Source: Tenodera sinensis
Lineage: Eukaryota > Arthropoda > Insecta > Mantodea > Mantidae
NCBI GenBank assembly: GCA_030765045.1
Contig: CM060964.1
Coordinates: 275,835,888 to 275,899,887 of the forward strand
Direction of reading: 5' to 3'
DNA length: 64,000 nucleotides
Below are positions 30,476-45,185 of this stretch, one piece after another. Position 1 is the first letter of the stretch, and the number at the start of each line of letters is the position of its first letter. The notes beneath the pieces are model-generated. The model had not been told where the DNA came from. It did not search any database and saw only the letters and a program-made list of their open reading frames with translations. The position numbers and the translations under genes are program-made.

Positions 30476-31362
30476 TCGAGTTTGCGTCAATATTTTGTCA
30501 CTTTCTTATCCTTTACGTCTTTATTTAGTCATTTTCTTGCACTTACATTGAGTATATGAAGAAATCCTTAATATTTTGCATAGGAATAACATTTAAAAAG
30601 ATTAGAAATCTCACTTTGAACTAAGAAATAAGAGTAACCTTTACTGGATGCACATGGACGTCGGCGGATGTTTTTCAGGGGGGGGGGGGGTGCGTTGGAA
30701 CTTTGCAATCAAACAATATTAACTCATTATTCTGTTGTCAACAACCGTAAAATCATGTGAGTTATAGTACTTGCATAGACAATTTACGAACGCGTGCTAT
30801 GTGACAATTATGTTTACATGTCATGCAAACACAGTAAAATTGGAAATGGTTGGTAGCACTGTATACAATAAATATCTTACTTTATGCTGTCATAGTTTCT
30901 AAAGTTCTCTTCCTTCACTATGAATTTTGTAGAATCTGAGAATTCAAGAGTTAATGCTACAGTTTTATCAGACCTGCTTCAAAAATAATTTTCTTAAATT
31001 TCTTTTTAAATTGTTTAAGAAAAGATGGAACAAATATGTGTAGTTTAAATTAATTTTCTAAATTATCTCATCTTATTCTTACATCTATTGTTTTTACTAA
31101 TGTTGATAAACTAAAACGTTTTAATTTGTGTCATTTTTGTAATTATTGTAATTATTTAAATATTTTAGTCATTTTATAGTCATTTTTTCCAAGGAGCCGT
31201 GGTTATAATATAGATATTTACCCTGCTGCTCTATTTAGTGAGAGAACAATTTCCGTATTTACTGGCTGCCATCTATGGCAGAGTAAAACAGACAAATTAT
31301 AAACAAATTATGTACAACAGCAGCATTAATAAAATTGAACCACTATTATAAAGGATCACAAT
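30476..31362. other. No recognisable gene
   Basis: AT-rich sequence with one 13-G run near 30680-30692. Nothing else is identified. Confidence 0.5.
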
Positions 31363-31728
31363 GTGATGCTGAGAGTTAAGTTTTATTCTCAGACCATGAT
31401 AGTCAAAAAGAAAACTAAAGGATGTAAAAGGACTGTTGAATATAATAACGAAAAATTATATATAGTAAATAATTTGTACCAATTGAATATAAACCTTAAA
31501 AAGACTAAAAATTACTATTACAGAAATGATTTGGGAGAAGTGCACTTGATCCTCTTATTGCAGGTAAGTTATGAATTGGCCATAGGAGTGAGATGTTTAC
31601 ACTCCTGTAAGAGTAACGCTGGACACAGATGTTGTGCGATCGCTAGCACAAACTGTAGCTGTAATGTTTCTCAGAAAACGGTAGAGTTGTTGATGTCAAA
31701 CATATTCCTTATAGCCACATTCTCGTGA
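31363..31728 (+). CDS. Exon-like ORF of unknown function
   Basis: A 121-codon frame from an ATG. Residues 22-55 (GCKRTVEYNNEKLYIVNNLY then QLNINLKKTKNYYYR) faintly recall a FLYWCH-type zinc finger of transposon origin, but the diagnostic WRC is not intact, so the match is weak. A consensus 5' splice site CAG/GTAAGT occurs in the frame at 31561-31569, so the last 55 codons could be intron. No partner exon, poly(A) signal or homologous repeat was identified. It may be a host exon, a TE exon or chance. Confidence 0.25.
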   Translation: MMLRVKFYSQTMIVKKKTKGCKRTVEYNNEKLYIVNNLYQLNINLKKTKNYYYRNDLGEVHLILLLQVSYELAIGVRCLHSCKSNAGHRCCAIASTNCSCNVSQKTVELLMSNIFLIATFS

Positions 31729-32545
31729 GAGGAATACAGTAGTTAATGTAGCTCTATTTACATCACCGTTAGCTGCCATGTGTTACTGTCCCCCTTTCCC
31801 CTCTGAGCCGTCTTCTCGTGAGAAGTCTGCAGTAGGTAAGTCCCTGGACCCTAGAGTTGCCACACATTCGTCTTTTCATGGCGAGGGACAACCAACCCCT
31901 ACTGGACGGCAAACAGGGGTAGGAAGCAACCAGTTCATCATACGACAGTGCACCTTCCTTCCAGCTACACCTACATATGTAACATCAAGCTGCTTCTTCA
32001 AACTCAAATATTGCATAGAAATGAGTACCTTTAAAAGTAATTCAATCATTTTTATTTTACCAATCATATTCATAGAAGCAGTGTGTGCAAATTTCAATAA
32101 TGTTTGAGCATAAATGTAGGAGGACATTTCATTTATATAGTTTTTGAATATCCATGTACATATTTACATTATGTGCCAGGCAATAACTTTTCTTCATAGT
32201 TATAATATTACTATTTAATTATTTTAAACTATCATTAAATGTATTAAATGCTTTCCTCTACAGAACCGGCTGCTCAAAGTTTCAAAATCACAACGCAAAG
32301 CACGAGTACTAATAAATCCACTGAACCAGTGATTTTTACAGTAGTAAAAACAATAACACAAATTTAGGAGAACGCCATTTTAGGAGAACTTGGTTTTATT
32401 TTATTTAAAACCATTCAAAAGTAGCACCTTAGGTTTAAACCTCACAATTCCCCAGTACGTTCGCTAAACATGACGTACATGTCTGAGATGTTCCCGTATC
32501 TTTGCATTATTGTTGTTGTTTTATCATCATCATCATCATGCTGTG
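31729..32545. other. No recognisable gene
   Basis: Contains overlapping open frames at 31778-32107 (plus) and 31876-32127 (minus) without recognisable domains, and a short (CAT)n run at 32523-32540 next to the cassette below. Confidence 0.45.
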
Positions 32546-33064
32546 ACAAAATGACAAAATTGGTCCAGTGACCTTTTTTCTCGCTTTATTTTCTTCCAAA
32601 ACTGAACTCACAACACAGTTCACTTTTAGTGACGTTAACATAGTCTACAGTCCTTCGTGATATTACAACTCATAACTGTTTACTTCTCGTAACCTTGACT
32701 CACTCCTTTCTGTCTTTCCTCACTTTCTATGTCTCTCAAACAGCTACTTTAGCGATACAATAATTCAACACTCGTTAAAACTTCTTCACTTCGACGCGTC
32801 GTATCGTTCAGAGCTGTCACGCACTCACTGACACACAGACCGATTCAAAAAACTGCTTATAACTCACTACCGATATCTTTCTGCTTCGGCTCCTTATATA
32901 GCGGGGATAACGTCACACGGTCCTTTTTATAAACACGCCGGCTGCCGGACACTTCTCGAAAGTTCCAGAAATCCTTTGTTATGCGCCGCGATCATTGGTC
33001 ACGTATACACAAATAGTCGCGCAAGGCAGCCTGACCTTGAACATCTTTGTTTACCGGCCTAGAT
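32546..33064 (-). promoter_or_regulatory. Promoter/LTR-like cassette with perfect heat-shock element
   Basis: Reading the minus strand: CCAAT (32998-32994), a four-site heat-shock element TTC-n2-GAA-n2-TTC-n2-GAA (32953-32970), a CRE-like TGACGTTA (32914-32908), a TATA box TATATAAG (32900-32893), then about 300 bp to AATAAA (32590-32585). The 519-bp segment is bounded by the 8-bp direct repeat ATGCTGTG (32538-32545, 33065-33072). The TATA-to-polyadenylation layout fits a solo LTR; the HSE plus TATA plus leader also resembles an insect hsp70 promoter. No hsp70 coding sequence or LTR-element ORF adjoins it. Confidence 0.5.
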
Positions 33065-33095
33065 ATGCTGTGAAGTATCTTAACTCTGGCCGTTC

Positions 33096-33418
<323 letters not shown>

Positions 33419-33547
33419 TAGCTATATATGTATAAAATGAAATTCTGTTCCTTATAGGCTGCCATACCATTTATCCGAATGTGATGAAAATTGGCAAATC
33501 GAATTTTTTTTTCCATGGAGCAGGTTTTTATGCTATCCATTTTACTG

Positions 33548-33830
33548 TGCAAGGTATTACATTCACATGGTCTTCTGTACTCACTTTTCTTTTATGTAAC
33601 ACATTCACATCTTCTCTACTCGCTCTTCAACATAGAATTCATACAATTTTCTATATTTTTGAAATGCAAATGCAACGTATTATACTCACATGATATTCTT
33701 AACTCACTTTCCTTTTACGTAACACATTGACACGTATTTGTCTTCTCACTCTTATATATTGTTGATATAGAAATGCAACGTATTACATTGACGCAGTTTT
33801 TTCTACTCATTATTTCTGCCTGTAGTATTT
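33548..33830 (+). repeat. Three degenerate tandem units of about 105-120 bp
   Basis: Units begin CAAGGTATTACATTCACATGG (split: 33550), CAACGTATTATACTCACATG (33672) and CAACGTATTACATTGACGC (33776), each followed by a TCTACTCA-like block. The motif resembles the HX 5' end (GCACTCACATGACTTTCTCTACTC family), repeated in tandem. Confidence 0.55.
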
Positions 33831-35202
33831 GGGTTGTTTGTCAGTGTGTTTGCATAGTGTGTTCTCGGTGTTCTTATTCATTTCCTATTTATTTAGTTTA
33901 TTTTTTATTCCTTACAGTATCCAAAGAGTTTTAATTAAATATTTGTTTAAGTGTGTTAGTAGTATTTTTAAATGTCCCAAAGAAACACAAGGCTATTAAG
34001 TAAGTGCTACCTAAGTCCGTAAGTTTTAGGGATAAATGGTCAAACCACGGGCAACGCCGGCTATTTCAACTAGTTATTAATAAAATTGACAATTTATAAT
34101 AGCACATTTTATTGTTCGTATTATTAAACGACCGTTGTATAGAACAACATTTTTTTTTCTGTGACCTTGAAGCTCAATAAAGTTAATTGCGACGAATGTG
34201 TGCATTGGAAGATTCTAGGAAAGTGATGGACAATAAACTGCTTGGAAACGTTGAAAATTTTAATTTTCTTGCCAGCAAATAAAAGTTTGCGCTGCACGCT
34301 TTTTCATTACGCATGGGGTTTGTAGATGCACAAGACAGACTGACTGATTTGTGGTATGCAATGACAGCTAAATGAAGCCTGATGAGTCAGCAAGGAGCAT
34401 ATTCCACCCGCCGAGTGACCACTGTGGTACAGCAAGCTTACAACAAACTTTCTGCTTAGGAGAGGAAAATAAAACGATGGTATCAACGCTTCATTTGTAA
34501 ACACGAACTGATTACATATTTTAGTTCTGTAGCAGAATCAGCCCTGTGCTTGCTTTAAGCCTTCATGTGCTAAGGTTTCGTTTTCATTCCATCTTGCTTT
34601 CTTTTGCATTGTGTATATTAAATTCGATTTTCAAAATTAATACTTTTTTCTATTTTTGTATACGTACATATATAAATGAGTAACCATGTTTAATGCACGG
34701 TAAATGTAACAAAGAAAGAAAAGTATTAAGTACTGCGGAGAATACTTCATTTTGTGCAAAAGCTATACACATTTTATTTAGGTTGAACAGCTAAAACTGA
34801 AAATAATTCCGAAATCTATTTTATTGAATATAAGCGAATCTCTCCTGCTTGTAGTTGTTCCTGGGACGTGCTTTGTCTCAACAGGTAACATCGTTCGAAC
34901 CCGCTGGTCCAGCGCTCTGCGTGGGAAGAACGTAAGGTTCATAAAGCAAGATCATTTATCAGGAGTTTGTTACTACAAAATATTTTTATAAATCTCTAAA
35001 TATTCGCCATATCAGAATGTTGTAAATAACGAGGATCGTGAGAAATGCTGGTCTTATAAGCTTTTACGCAAATTTTATTTTTACCAAACTGAGTAACAAG
35101 AGAGATATTTGGATTTTTTCTTCTTCTGCCCCTTTGCAACAGGCCCGATTGAACATTAGGGGGCTCCTGATTTTACAGGAGGGGTGAGTAAGACAACTTT
35201 AA
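33831..35202. other. No recognisable gene
   Basis: AT-rich. A minus-strand B-box-like GCGGGTTCGAACGA near 34890-34905 hints at a SINE relic, but the partner A box is unclear. Confidence 0.4.
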
Positions 35203-35874
35203 AATGCAGATGTGTTGCTCTCACATGTCCTTTTCTACTCACTCTTGTACAAACTATTCTTTCTTACAAATGCTTATTCTTATATTTATGTCACGTTAAT
35301 AGAGATGAACATTTGTAGAAATTGTCTAATTGCATACTTCCTAGTAATTACAATGGGATTACTGTAGGCTTTAAGCAAAAATCGAATGATTTAAGGCCGA
35401 TCACTATGTGATGGTGTTGAAATTCCGTTCTCTCTGTATATCCAAGAGAAAAAAAAGTGATGCCTTTCCATTTGACAAAACCATAAGTATTTTAAAACTC
35501 AAATCAGTAACAACGAATACCTCGGAAACGGTTAACTACACAAAAAACAAATTGTATACGACATACACTATGTGTTTTAACGATATCTACACGTTTTGTA
35601 TACTAAGATTTCCTCCATCTCTTACGGTTTATTAGTTATAAAAAATCATCCAGAATAAAGAGGACTTCACAGGCTATTCCCTGAAAATTCAAAATCATTG
35701 CACTCATTTTTGAGAAAATTAAAATTTTGTTAAGTTTTCATGATGGATACTTAAGAGTGGGGGAAGGGGAGTCTTTAACGTCTTAGTGTCGTATCCTTGG
35801 AAGATGATGAATTTACATACCAAGTTTTCTTTTTAACCGACGTTTCTTTTTGAGATATGCTGTTCACACACTGA

Positions 35875-35921
<47 letters not shown>

Positions 35922-36080
35922 TGACACAAACACACAGACCTTTTTCTAAAAACCGCTTTCTTTAGATTCAGTGGGCCTCCAAACAAATGTTCCGGTAAAT
36001 CCCTACATCGAATTTTTGGATGGAATACAATACTTTCCCAACTTACTATATGTAGTAGAGAAAATAAAAATATATCTTTT
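35203..36080 (+). repeat. HX repeat copy 7, full length
   Basis: Starts GATGTGTTGCTCTCACATG and ends ACTTACTATATGTAGTAGAGAAAAT. The CA microsatellite slot is at 35865-35936 (CACA with CTGACACA interruptions). Confidence 0.9.
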
Positions 36081-37234
36081 AAGTTCTAGAATAATGGGGA
36101 TATAAACTTTATTTTTCATATTGTCATACAGTCTATTATTTCCAAAGGACAATGAGCTTTAACACTTCTAAGAATGGCAAATACTCTCTGATACAGAGTT
36201 GGAATTCAGAATACATCAATTCATCTACCTGATTTGAAAGTAATGAAAGAATTTCATGGTTTAAAAAGCAAAACATTAACAGGCCTTATTTACATATAAA
36301 ATCACGATAAGATTAAAGGTTGCTAACACTCCAGTTTACTTAAAGTATCTTGGTAAAAGTGATGATGATTATGTATTTGTGGAAGCCCTAATACTACAGA
36401 GTAACACATTCTTTGGATGTGACGTGTACTACAACAGAAAATTCAACATTTTTGTTTGAATTGTTCAAAAGGGATTTTTCCCAATTAATAAAAATTACAG
36501 ACTTAATAAAACCCAGCTATAAAGAAATTATATAAAAATTTACTACGCAGATTAAAAATGTAAAATAAACTTTAAGCTTTTAAAGAGCAAGTAATTATTG
36601 TGGCCAAAACTTATAAAACTATAGAAGTTGGATCTGGACGCTGTGAGAAGCATAAGTTTCAAGAGCGTTAAATAAATGTTTTAACTAAAAGGTCCACTCT
36701 TAAAGCAACAATTAATAAAAATAGCTATCAACTCAATGTTCATTTACAATAATTGCAATCTGCGGTTTCCAAATATCTTTAGAACTTCTTCAAACTCCAA
36801 GGCTTGTGTTTCCTTGTCTTCAAAGGAAAGAAAAGCCAGACTTGCCATCACTGATGAGTCATGTGTAGTCTATGTGCTCGATTTACGGGATTTGATGTAG
36901 AAAGTGTAGATTCAAACCTTTCTGTACTACATCTAAACGTTGCTGCTGTTGCAATTAATCTACAAGGCATCGCGTTTTTATATAAAAGGTCCACTTTATT
37001 TTCATTAGGTTTTGAGGACAAATAAGCCTGCACCACTGACACTTCTTTGCTTGTCACAGTTATACCTAATTTTTCAAAATGTTAAAGGTTTTCAATGTTG
37101 AGTTGTTCTGCTCTTTCAATACCAGAAAAATGTCCAGGCGTACAGTACGAACAAGCACGTACACTTAATTAGAGAAAACGTGACTACGTTACTTTTCACG
37201 ACACTAAATACCTTAATTTTCTCACCTGGCTTTG
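36081..37234. other. No recognisable gene
   Basis: AT-rich single-copy-looking sequence. A 69-codon minus-strand frame at 36848-37057 has no recognisable domain. Confidence 0.5.
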
Positions 37235-37449
37235 ATGCGCCGCAGGCAAGGCCACGGAGGGGACGGGGGTCAGCGCGCCAGCTCCCCCGACCGTAAAGCT
37301 ATCAGGATAGCTACTCTATTGGCCCCTCAGGGATCTAACAAGACTGAGTGCGCCCTGTGCCAGACCTCCCAGCCGGGGAAAAATCCTATGCTGGTACCGG
37401 GGATTGAAACCGGGTCCTCCGCACCACCACTGCACTACGGAGGTGGTCC
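37235..37449 (-). mobile_element. SINE-1, inverted, 3'-truncated
   Basis: On the minus strand: CTCCGTAGTGCAGTGG, CCCGGTTTCAATCCCCGG, then GGGAGGTCTGGCACAGGG and ACTCAGTCTTGTTAGATCCC, matching SINE-1. The last part of the body is missing or diverged. The 86-codon plus-strand frame here is antisense SINE. Confidence 0.82.
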
Positions 37450-40034
<2,585 letters not shown>

Positions 40035-40240
40035 TGTTTAATGCCCGCTTTTACCACTGATGATATATGGAATGAAGATGGAGCACCGGTGGAATGAGAT
40101 GGTGGAGGAAACCGGAGAACCCGGAAGAAACCTGCCCCAACGCCGCTTCGTCCACCACCAATCTCACAACCCTGGAATCGAACCCGGGCCACTTTGGTGA
40201 GAAGTAAATGGTCTAACCACTCGGCTAGGGCGCGGCCATC
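40035..40240 (-). mobile_element. SINE-3
   Basis: The minus strand shows a tRNA-like head (CCTAGCCGAGTGGTTAGACC, then CCCGGGTTCGATTCCAGGG) and a body ending GGTGCTCCATCTTCATTCC and AAAGCGGGCATTAAACACTAC. The body recurs at 49303-49475. A minus-strand frame across it is SINE sequence. Confidence 0.85.
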
Positions 40241-40656
40241 TGTGATCTGTATGTGTATTAATGACTGACATTGATATATCTGTCGATTCTGCCAATATAT
40301 GTTTCTAAATATACCTTAATAATAAATAAGCAAGAATACAATATATTTAAAAGCTTTCAAAAATAAACATATTTCAATTGTTTAAAGAATGCACTAATGT
40401 GAATATATCTGTAGACCAAAAGGAATCAATTGTATCCGGTGAAAACTTAGTTTATTTATAGCTGTCGCAAAATTTAATGGCGGGTGGCTGGATCCTAATT
40501 TGAATCATAGGCTTGCCATGCCTTGCTGTGTTGTATAGTTAAAAACACTCTGAAATTATGCTATAAGGCCAGTGATATAAATATCATTTGCACCCAAAAA
40601 TTTATTTGCACAACAGCCACCATTAAACTTTGTGTTTGCCATAGTTATATATTGAA

Positions 40657-40923
40657 ATGAGTTATAAAATCGGTAAGTTTAATGTTCTCCCAGATACTCA
40701 AACGTATTTTGGAGCCCAAAGAATTTTCAGGAATGGTGTCGACGAAACAAATTTGCAGTTCATTTCTATATTTCTATTCAAGGAATTGTGTATTCAATCA
40801 AATTATTCAACAGAACAAAGAGTGATACGTGCCAATGTTAGAAGTTACACTTTGGATATGAATGATTCAGCTTACTGCCCTAGCAGGTTGAAAATATTTC
40901 TTTTAAAAGCTTATCCAAAATAA
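40657..40923 (+). CDS. Hypothetical 88-codon ORF, unrecognised
   Basis: ATG to stop with a fairly balanced composition (MSYKIGKFNVLPDTQTYFGA and later SYTLDMNDSAYCPSRLK). No domain, signal peptide or membrane segment is evident, and no other copy was noticed in the window. It lies in AT-rich DNA, so it may be chance or an exon of an unknown gene or transposon. Confidence 0.15.
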   Translation: MSYKIGKFNVLPDTQTYFGAQRIFRNGVDETNLQFISIFLFKELCIQSNYSTEQRVIRANVRSYTLDMNDSAYCPSRLKIFLLKAYPK

Positions 40924-41635
40924 AACTTCCACTTTCATTTTCTCTCCATAAACTTTACAGCCTAATTAGTAAATATTAGGACTAGGAACCAGCTTCAAAA
41001 ATTAAGCACAGAAGGGTTTTACTACTGCCTTCAAACTCTGCGATGAAAACACATTTCTATTATCTCCTTTGGGGCCAATCAAATGAACGGCAAAAAAATG
41101 AGATCCGCTTTATGGCAGTGCTATAATGGCCCTATAAAACAGACAATAAGCTCGCTGGAGACAGAATCGTTGCCATATCTACAGGGCGCTCCATCGCCTC
41201 TCAGAAATTTCCACACAAACATCAGGCGTGGTGAGAGTTAGGCTTTGTGAGGAAAATATTGTACATTTCTCCTTAATACAAGCTTCAGCTAGAAAAAGTG
41301 TATGTAGATGATGGTCAGGATATACACTAGTGCCTACATGAGAAATGATGATGATGATGATGATGATGATGATATATACGCAATGAATGACACCACAACC
41401 CACTGTCATTGTTGGTCCAACTCATTTGTTCGCCTGGCTGTTTAGAGTTTTACTGTCGCGGGGCTTCTTTTCATGTACTTAAAACACTGTGTTAAGTAAA
41501 TATGTATTTACTTATGTTATATGCCGCTTTTCACATCTAAGGTCATATTGGTAGCTTTTTACCTTTGGAACCATTGCAGTAGCAATAATATTCTCTCGCT
41601 TACAGTGCTGTTAATCTTTGCTTATTACATTTTAA
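40924..41635. other. No recognisable gene; short (GAT)n run
   Basis: A (GAT)n microsatellite occurs at 41344-41372. Nothing else is recognised. Confidence 0.5.
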
Positions 41636-41796
41636 TTCTCTCACACACATTACACTCCCATTCATACTTCCAGACTACAGGGAGAATGGGAGAAAATCCT
41701 GGCTTAAGAAAACGTTCCACCCTCACACCAGGAATCGAACCTGCGACCTCTGGATTTGCACCTTAGCATACTAACCATCAGGACACAGAGGCAGTC
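41636..41796 (-). mobile_element. SINE-4, copy 1
   Basis: On the minus strand, CTCTGTGTCCTGATGGTTAG and CGCAGGTTCGATTCCTGG at tRNA spacing, followed by a body with GGAAGTATGAATGGGAGTG. A more diverged copy is at 59594-59765. Confidence 0.65.
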
Positions 41797-42419
41797 TTAA
41801 ATATGTACTATTAAGCCCTGCAATGTGCATTTTCATAGATCCCAACAGTGAATTTTCTATGTATAGTTCATGCTTATTAAGCCTGAACTCCGCTTAGGGT
41901 GACCAACCTTCGGGAATTTCAAAGAGGAGTCCCCCATTTGGGACTTTTAAATCTGTTCCTCGTGGGGCAGTATTTCTCCAGATTTTCGTATCTCTTTGCC
42001 TTCTGTATCTTTAGTCAGGTTTTCGAATGTTTCGACAGTCAATAATAATGTTGTCAACCAACTAGTGCTATTGTTGAACGACATTTAAGTTAGAGGCGAA
42101 TGTCGTCGTTAGATAACAAACATGCTTCGCATAGATATATTCAAGTAAAATTGATTTTAGTGTGGCAAATAAAGAACTTTTGTGTGCCGCACGCAGTGAT
42201 ACAGAAGTTGTAGCATGGACAAAAAGTACAGCCATAAACAGTCATGAAATTCAGACTTGTTGGGTACTTCCAGAAATAAACCTATAGACCAGCAAGTCAA
42301 CAGTTTTGATCATTGTAGTTTTATTGTAAACACAATATTCAGTATTTTTCAAATTTTTGTGAAATATTCACGTTATTTATTATCTATGTTATAATGTATT
42401 TTCTCTGGTATTTTCTAAT
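41797..42419. other. No gene; possible hAT-type terminus
   Basis: TTAGGGTGACCAACCTTCGG near 41896-41915 resembles the termini of some hAT-type non-autonomous elements, but no inverted partner was found. The rest is unassigned. Confidence 0.3.
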
Positions 42420-42770
42420 TCAATAATGTGGTATTTTAATGAAAATCGTTAAAGCCATTTTTGATAAAATCAAAATTTTCAAGAAACATTCCTCGTAAAA
42501 GATAGTTTGGGGTGGGGAGACTTTCTCTAAAATCTTCGTGATGGATCCTTGAAGGATGCCCAATTTAAATATAAAGTTTGGTATTTAACCGACTTTTCGT
42601 TTTTGAGTTAAGCTGTTCATCCACCCACCCACCCAACTACACACACACGCGCGGACGTTTTTCTAAAAATGCTTTCTCTTGGATTCAGGGGATCTCAAAG
42701 AATTAGATATTTGAAGTAAAACTTCGGTATTGAATTTTTGGGTGGAATGCAATACTTCTCTACCTAATAT
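42420..42770 (+). repeat. HX repeat copy 8 (3' part)
   Basis: Conserved HX blocks through TTCTCTAAAATCTTCGTGAT, a microsatellite slot of CCCA/CACA/CGCG (42615-42656), and TGAATTTTTGGGTGGAATGC. It abuts an inverted repeat Y copy. Confidence 0.75.
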
Positions 42771-42784
42771 GTACTATCTTTCAC

Positions 42785-42985
42785 AAATGTAAATACCCAA
42801 CTTCAGTGAGACCTGCGCGAAGGGTCACCTAACACTCAGGCGTTCTTCATAATTTGTCATATGCTTCCCTTACTGTTCAGAGGGCATGCCAGCCATTGGC
42901 TCACCTCGCAGTTTTGAAAAGTAATATTTCAGTAATCCTTCTACATTAACGGGTAAATATTGCAAATTTAACTTCAGTGCACCTG
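42785..42985 (-). repeat. Repeat Y, copy 2
   Basis: Reverse complement of the 6790-7060 segment, with matching blocks AATACCCAACTTCAGTGAGA, GGTCACCTA, CTTCCCTTACTGTTCAGAGG and GCCAGCCATTGGCTCACCTC. Confidence 0.6.
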
Positions 42986-43896
42986 TAGAAAATATATTCC
43001 TATTGTGTTTCCATTAAGTTTTGCACCAAATGGAAAGATTGCAGTGTTGGGTGCTAGGCTTATAAACGTAAGCTTAAGGAGCAACGTCTGCTTTCCGTGT
43101 TAATATAGTTGAACTCGCTAAAGCGTGTTACTGCAAATCGGCCGTGGTGGTCTAAACCTAGACCGAATCCCATTTAACGCGTCAGTTTTTTTCTTTTTAA
43201 CGGGAACATATTTATATAACCTGTGCAAAATATAAAATTACACAAATTAATGGAACCTACTTCTGATAAAGGTCCTCCTTTAGAGGAGAAGATTAAATAG
43301 GTTGTTTTATTCTGCATAGCCTTGTATGTTCTCCTACCTCTTATGAATGCTACAGTTAGAGTTGTAAAACTACCGTAGTCTACTGTACCGTGTACACTAC
43401 GGTAGTTTTCCTAGTAGAATTATTGGTCAGTCAAGAACCTACCCCCATTAAATGTACGTTAGGTGTATTGCATACATATGAGGCGTCACCTCCTGTCGAT
43501 CGCGTTCTTTATGGGGAGTCATAAAGGACTTAAATCACAAATTTTGATTCTTTTACTGTTTGCATACTATGAAAATATAATACATTCTGATCAAGTTGAC
43601 CAATATTTACTGTTTTAAACTAATTTGAATAAATATAACTGTGATCCTTTATTGTTTTAATCCTTGCAGGGTTTTATAACACAAAGCATAACTCCGGAAT
43701 TGATTCGTCTAGAAGGCTGTGGTTTGGCTTATGTTTTAAGAGAAATTCTGATTCGTATGCTGGATAGTCTGGAATTAAATGCGACATCATATTTGTGTGG
43801 TTAGATTGTCTTTAGTTATATAAACAAGTGGTAATTCCTTAGATATTTGTAGATATATTTTTACATTGTGCTCATCCAGTTTGTGTTGTTTTCATA
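42986..43896. other. No recognisable gene
   Basis: AT-rich. A short inverted repeat CTACCGTAG...CTACGGTAG lies at 43370-43405. It precedes the small broken ORF. Confidence 0.45.
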
Positions 43897-44115
43897 ATGA
43901 CTAAGCCCAAAGGCTTGTTTAAAAAGAGAAATAACAAAGGAAATCATTATAGAAGACATCCTGTTGTAGAACAAGATGTAACTGCACAACAAGCGAAATG
44001 TTAAGTGTTGAACAATGCTGCTGAGAGTTTTGAAACTCCACCAAGAGCTTCTAAAAGGAAACTTACACAACCCAGAAGAAAGTACATTAACTTAATGAAG
44101 ACTAAAAAATATTAA
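43897..44115 (+). pseudogene. Small basic ORF with one stop, unrecognised
   Basis: ATG ... TAA (44002-44004) ... TAA (44113-44115) in one frame: MTKPKGLFKKRNNKGNHYRR, then VVEQDVTAQQAKC, stop, VLNNAAESFETPPRASKRKL and TQPRRKYINLMKTKKY. The Lys/Arg-rich start and the PPRASKRKL segment look like the N-terminus of a DNA-binding or transposase-like protein, but I cannot name the family. Codons stay protein-like on both sides of the stop, so a once-coding frame is plausible. Confidence 0.3.
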
Positions 44116-44689
44116 TAGGTATATTAATTAATTTTAATAATCAGTTTTTAGTGACTTTGTCAGTTATAATATTTTTTTTACGGGGGTGAGGGTATTTTAC
44201 AGTAAATATGTAACTCATCTGATTTTATATGAAAATCTTATGTTTTGTTTTATTTGAAGACCAATTTTCTCAAAACTACACTTTCTCAATACAAAAGCCC
44301 CGTTTTCTCATAAACCACGGATTATCACGGAATCTGCATTTTACAGCGATGTTGTGGTTCGAATCAATTCCCTCAAATGGATTCTTATTTTTTTAAAAAA
44401 TTAAATAACAAGTAAAAAGTAAGAGTTCAATTTTATAATGAAAAATTAGAGCTAAACATTTGCTATTTTAGATTTTCATATGATTGACGATCAGCATATT
44501 TAGGAAGGAGCAATACATACGCTGTAAAAAATTTGGATTACTGACAAAATATAGGAAATGGGTCATGACCGGCTGAGGAAACCCGACGCTCGAAAGGGCA
44601 TAAGGGGGAGGAAAAGAAGACACCCAATAGATCCTCAGAAAGAGGGGCATTTATATCACTATTTTAACATTCGTAATATAGGGCTTTAC
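44116..44689. other. No recognisable gene
   Basis: AT-rich sequence with nothing recognised. Confidence 0.45.
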
Positions 44690-44850
44690 GAACTCTCCTT
44701 ATTACCTCTGTACAAGGGAGGCATAACACAAATTTCATTCTCATACCATCCATGCAAAACGCCTGAGAATTAGGTGACCCTTCGAGCAGGTCTTAATAAA
44801 GTTGGGCATTTACGTTTGTGAAAGATATTACATGGTAGGGAAAGTAAAAA
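44690..44850 (+). repeat. Repeat Y, copy 3
   Basis: Shares TTTCATTCTCATACCATC, CGCCTGAGAATTAGGTGACC and GTTTGTGAAAGAT with 6790-7060, and ends GGTAGGGAAAGTAAAAAT like an HX terminus. Confidence 0.6.
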
Positions 44851-45185
44851 TAGGAATTAATCTGTGAGAGTAGCAATCGGAAATATACGCGGACTGATAT
44901 ATCATACCACAGTCTTCCTGCCTTTCTCGACGGACGTTACGTGGTAGTTTCCTGTTGCGGAATGTGGTACCAGGAAGTGTCAACTGGCGACCCTCCTCAA
45001 ACTATTTCACTTTAACAGACCACACTCTGCTTCACCATTTAACATGCATGCGTCTTGGCCTATTGTTTCCTGCTTCTGCACAAGATACATTACACTGGCA
45101 CGTAGTATTTCAAACAGGCCCTGTAGGTAATATAAGATCCACTCAATGCTGCGAAATTTGGAACTGCTTTAAGCTTTAAAAATCT
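44851..45185. other. No recognisable gene
   Basis: A 74-codon frame at 44955-45179 has no recognisable domain. Confidence 0.4.
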
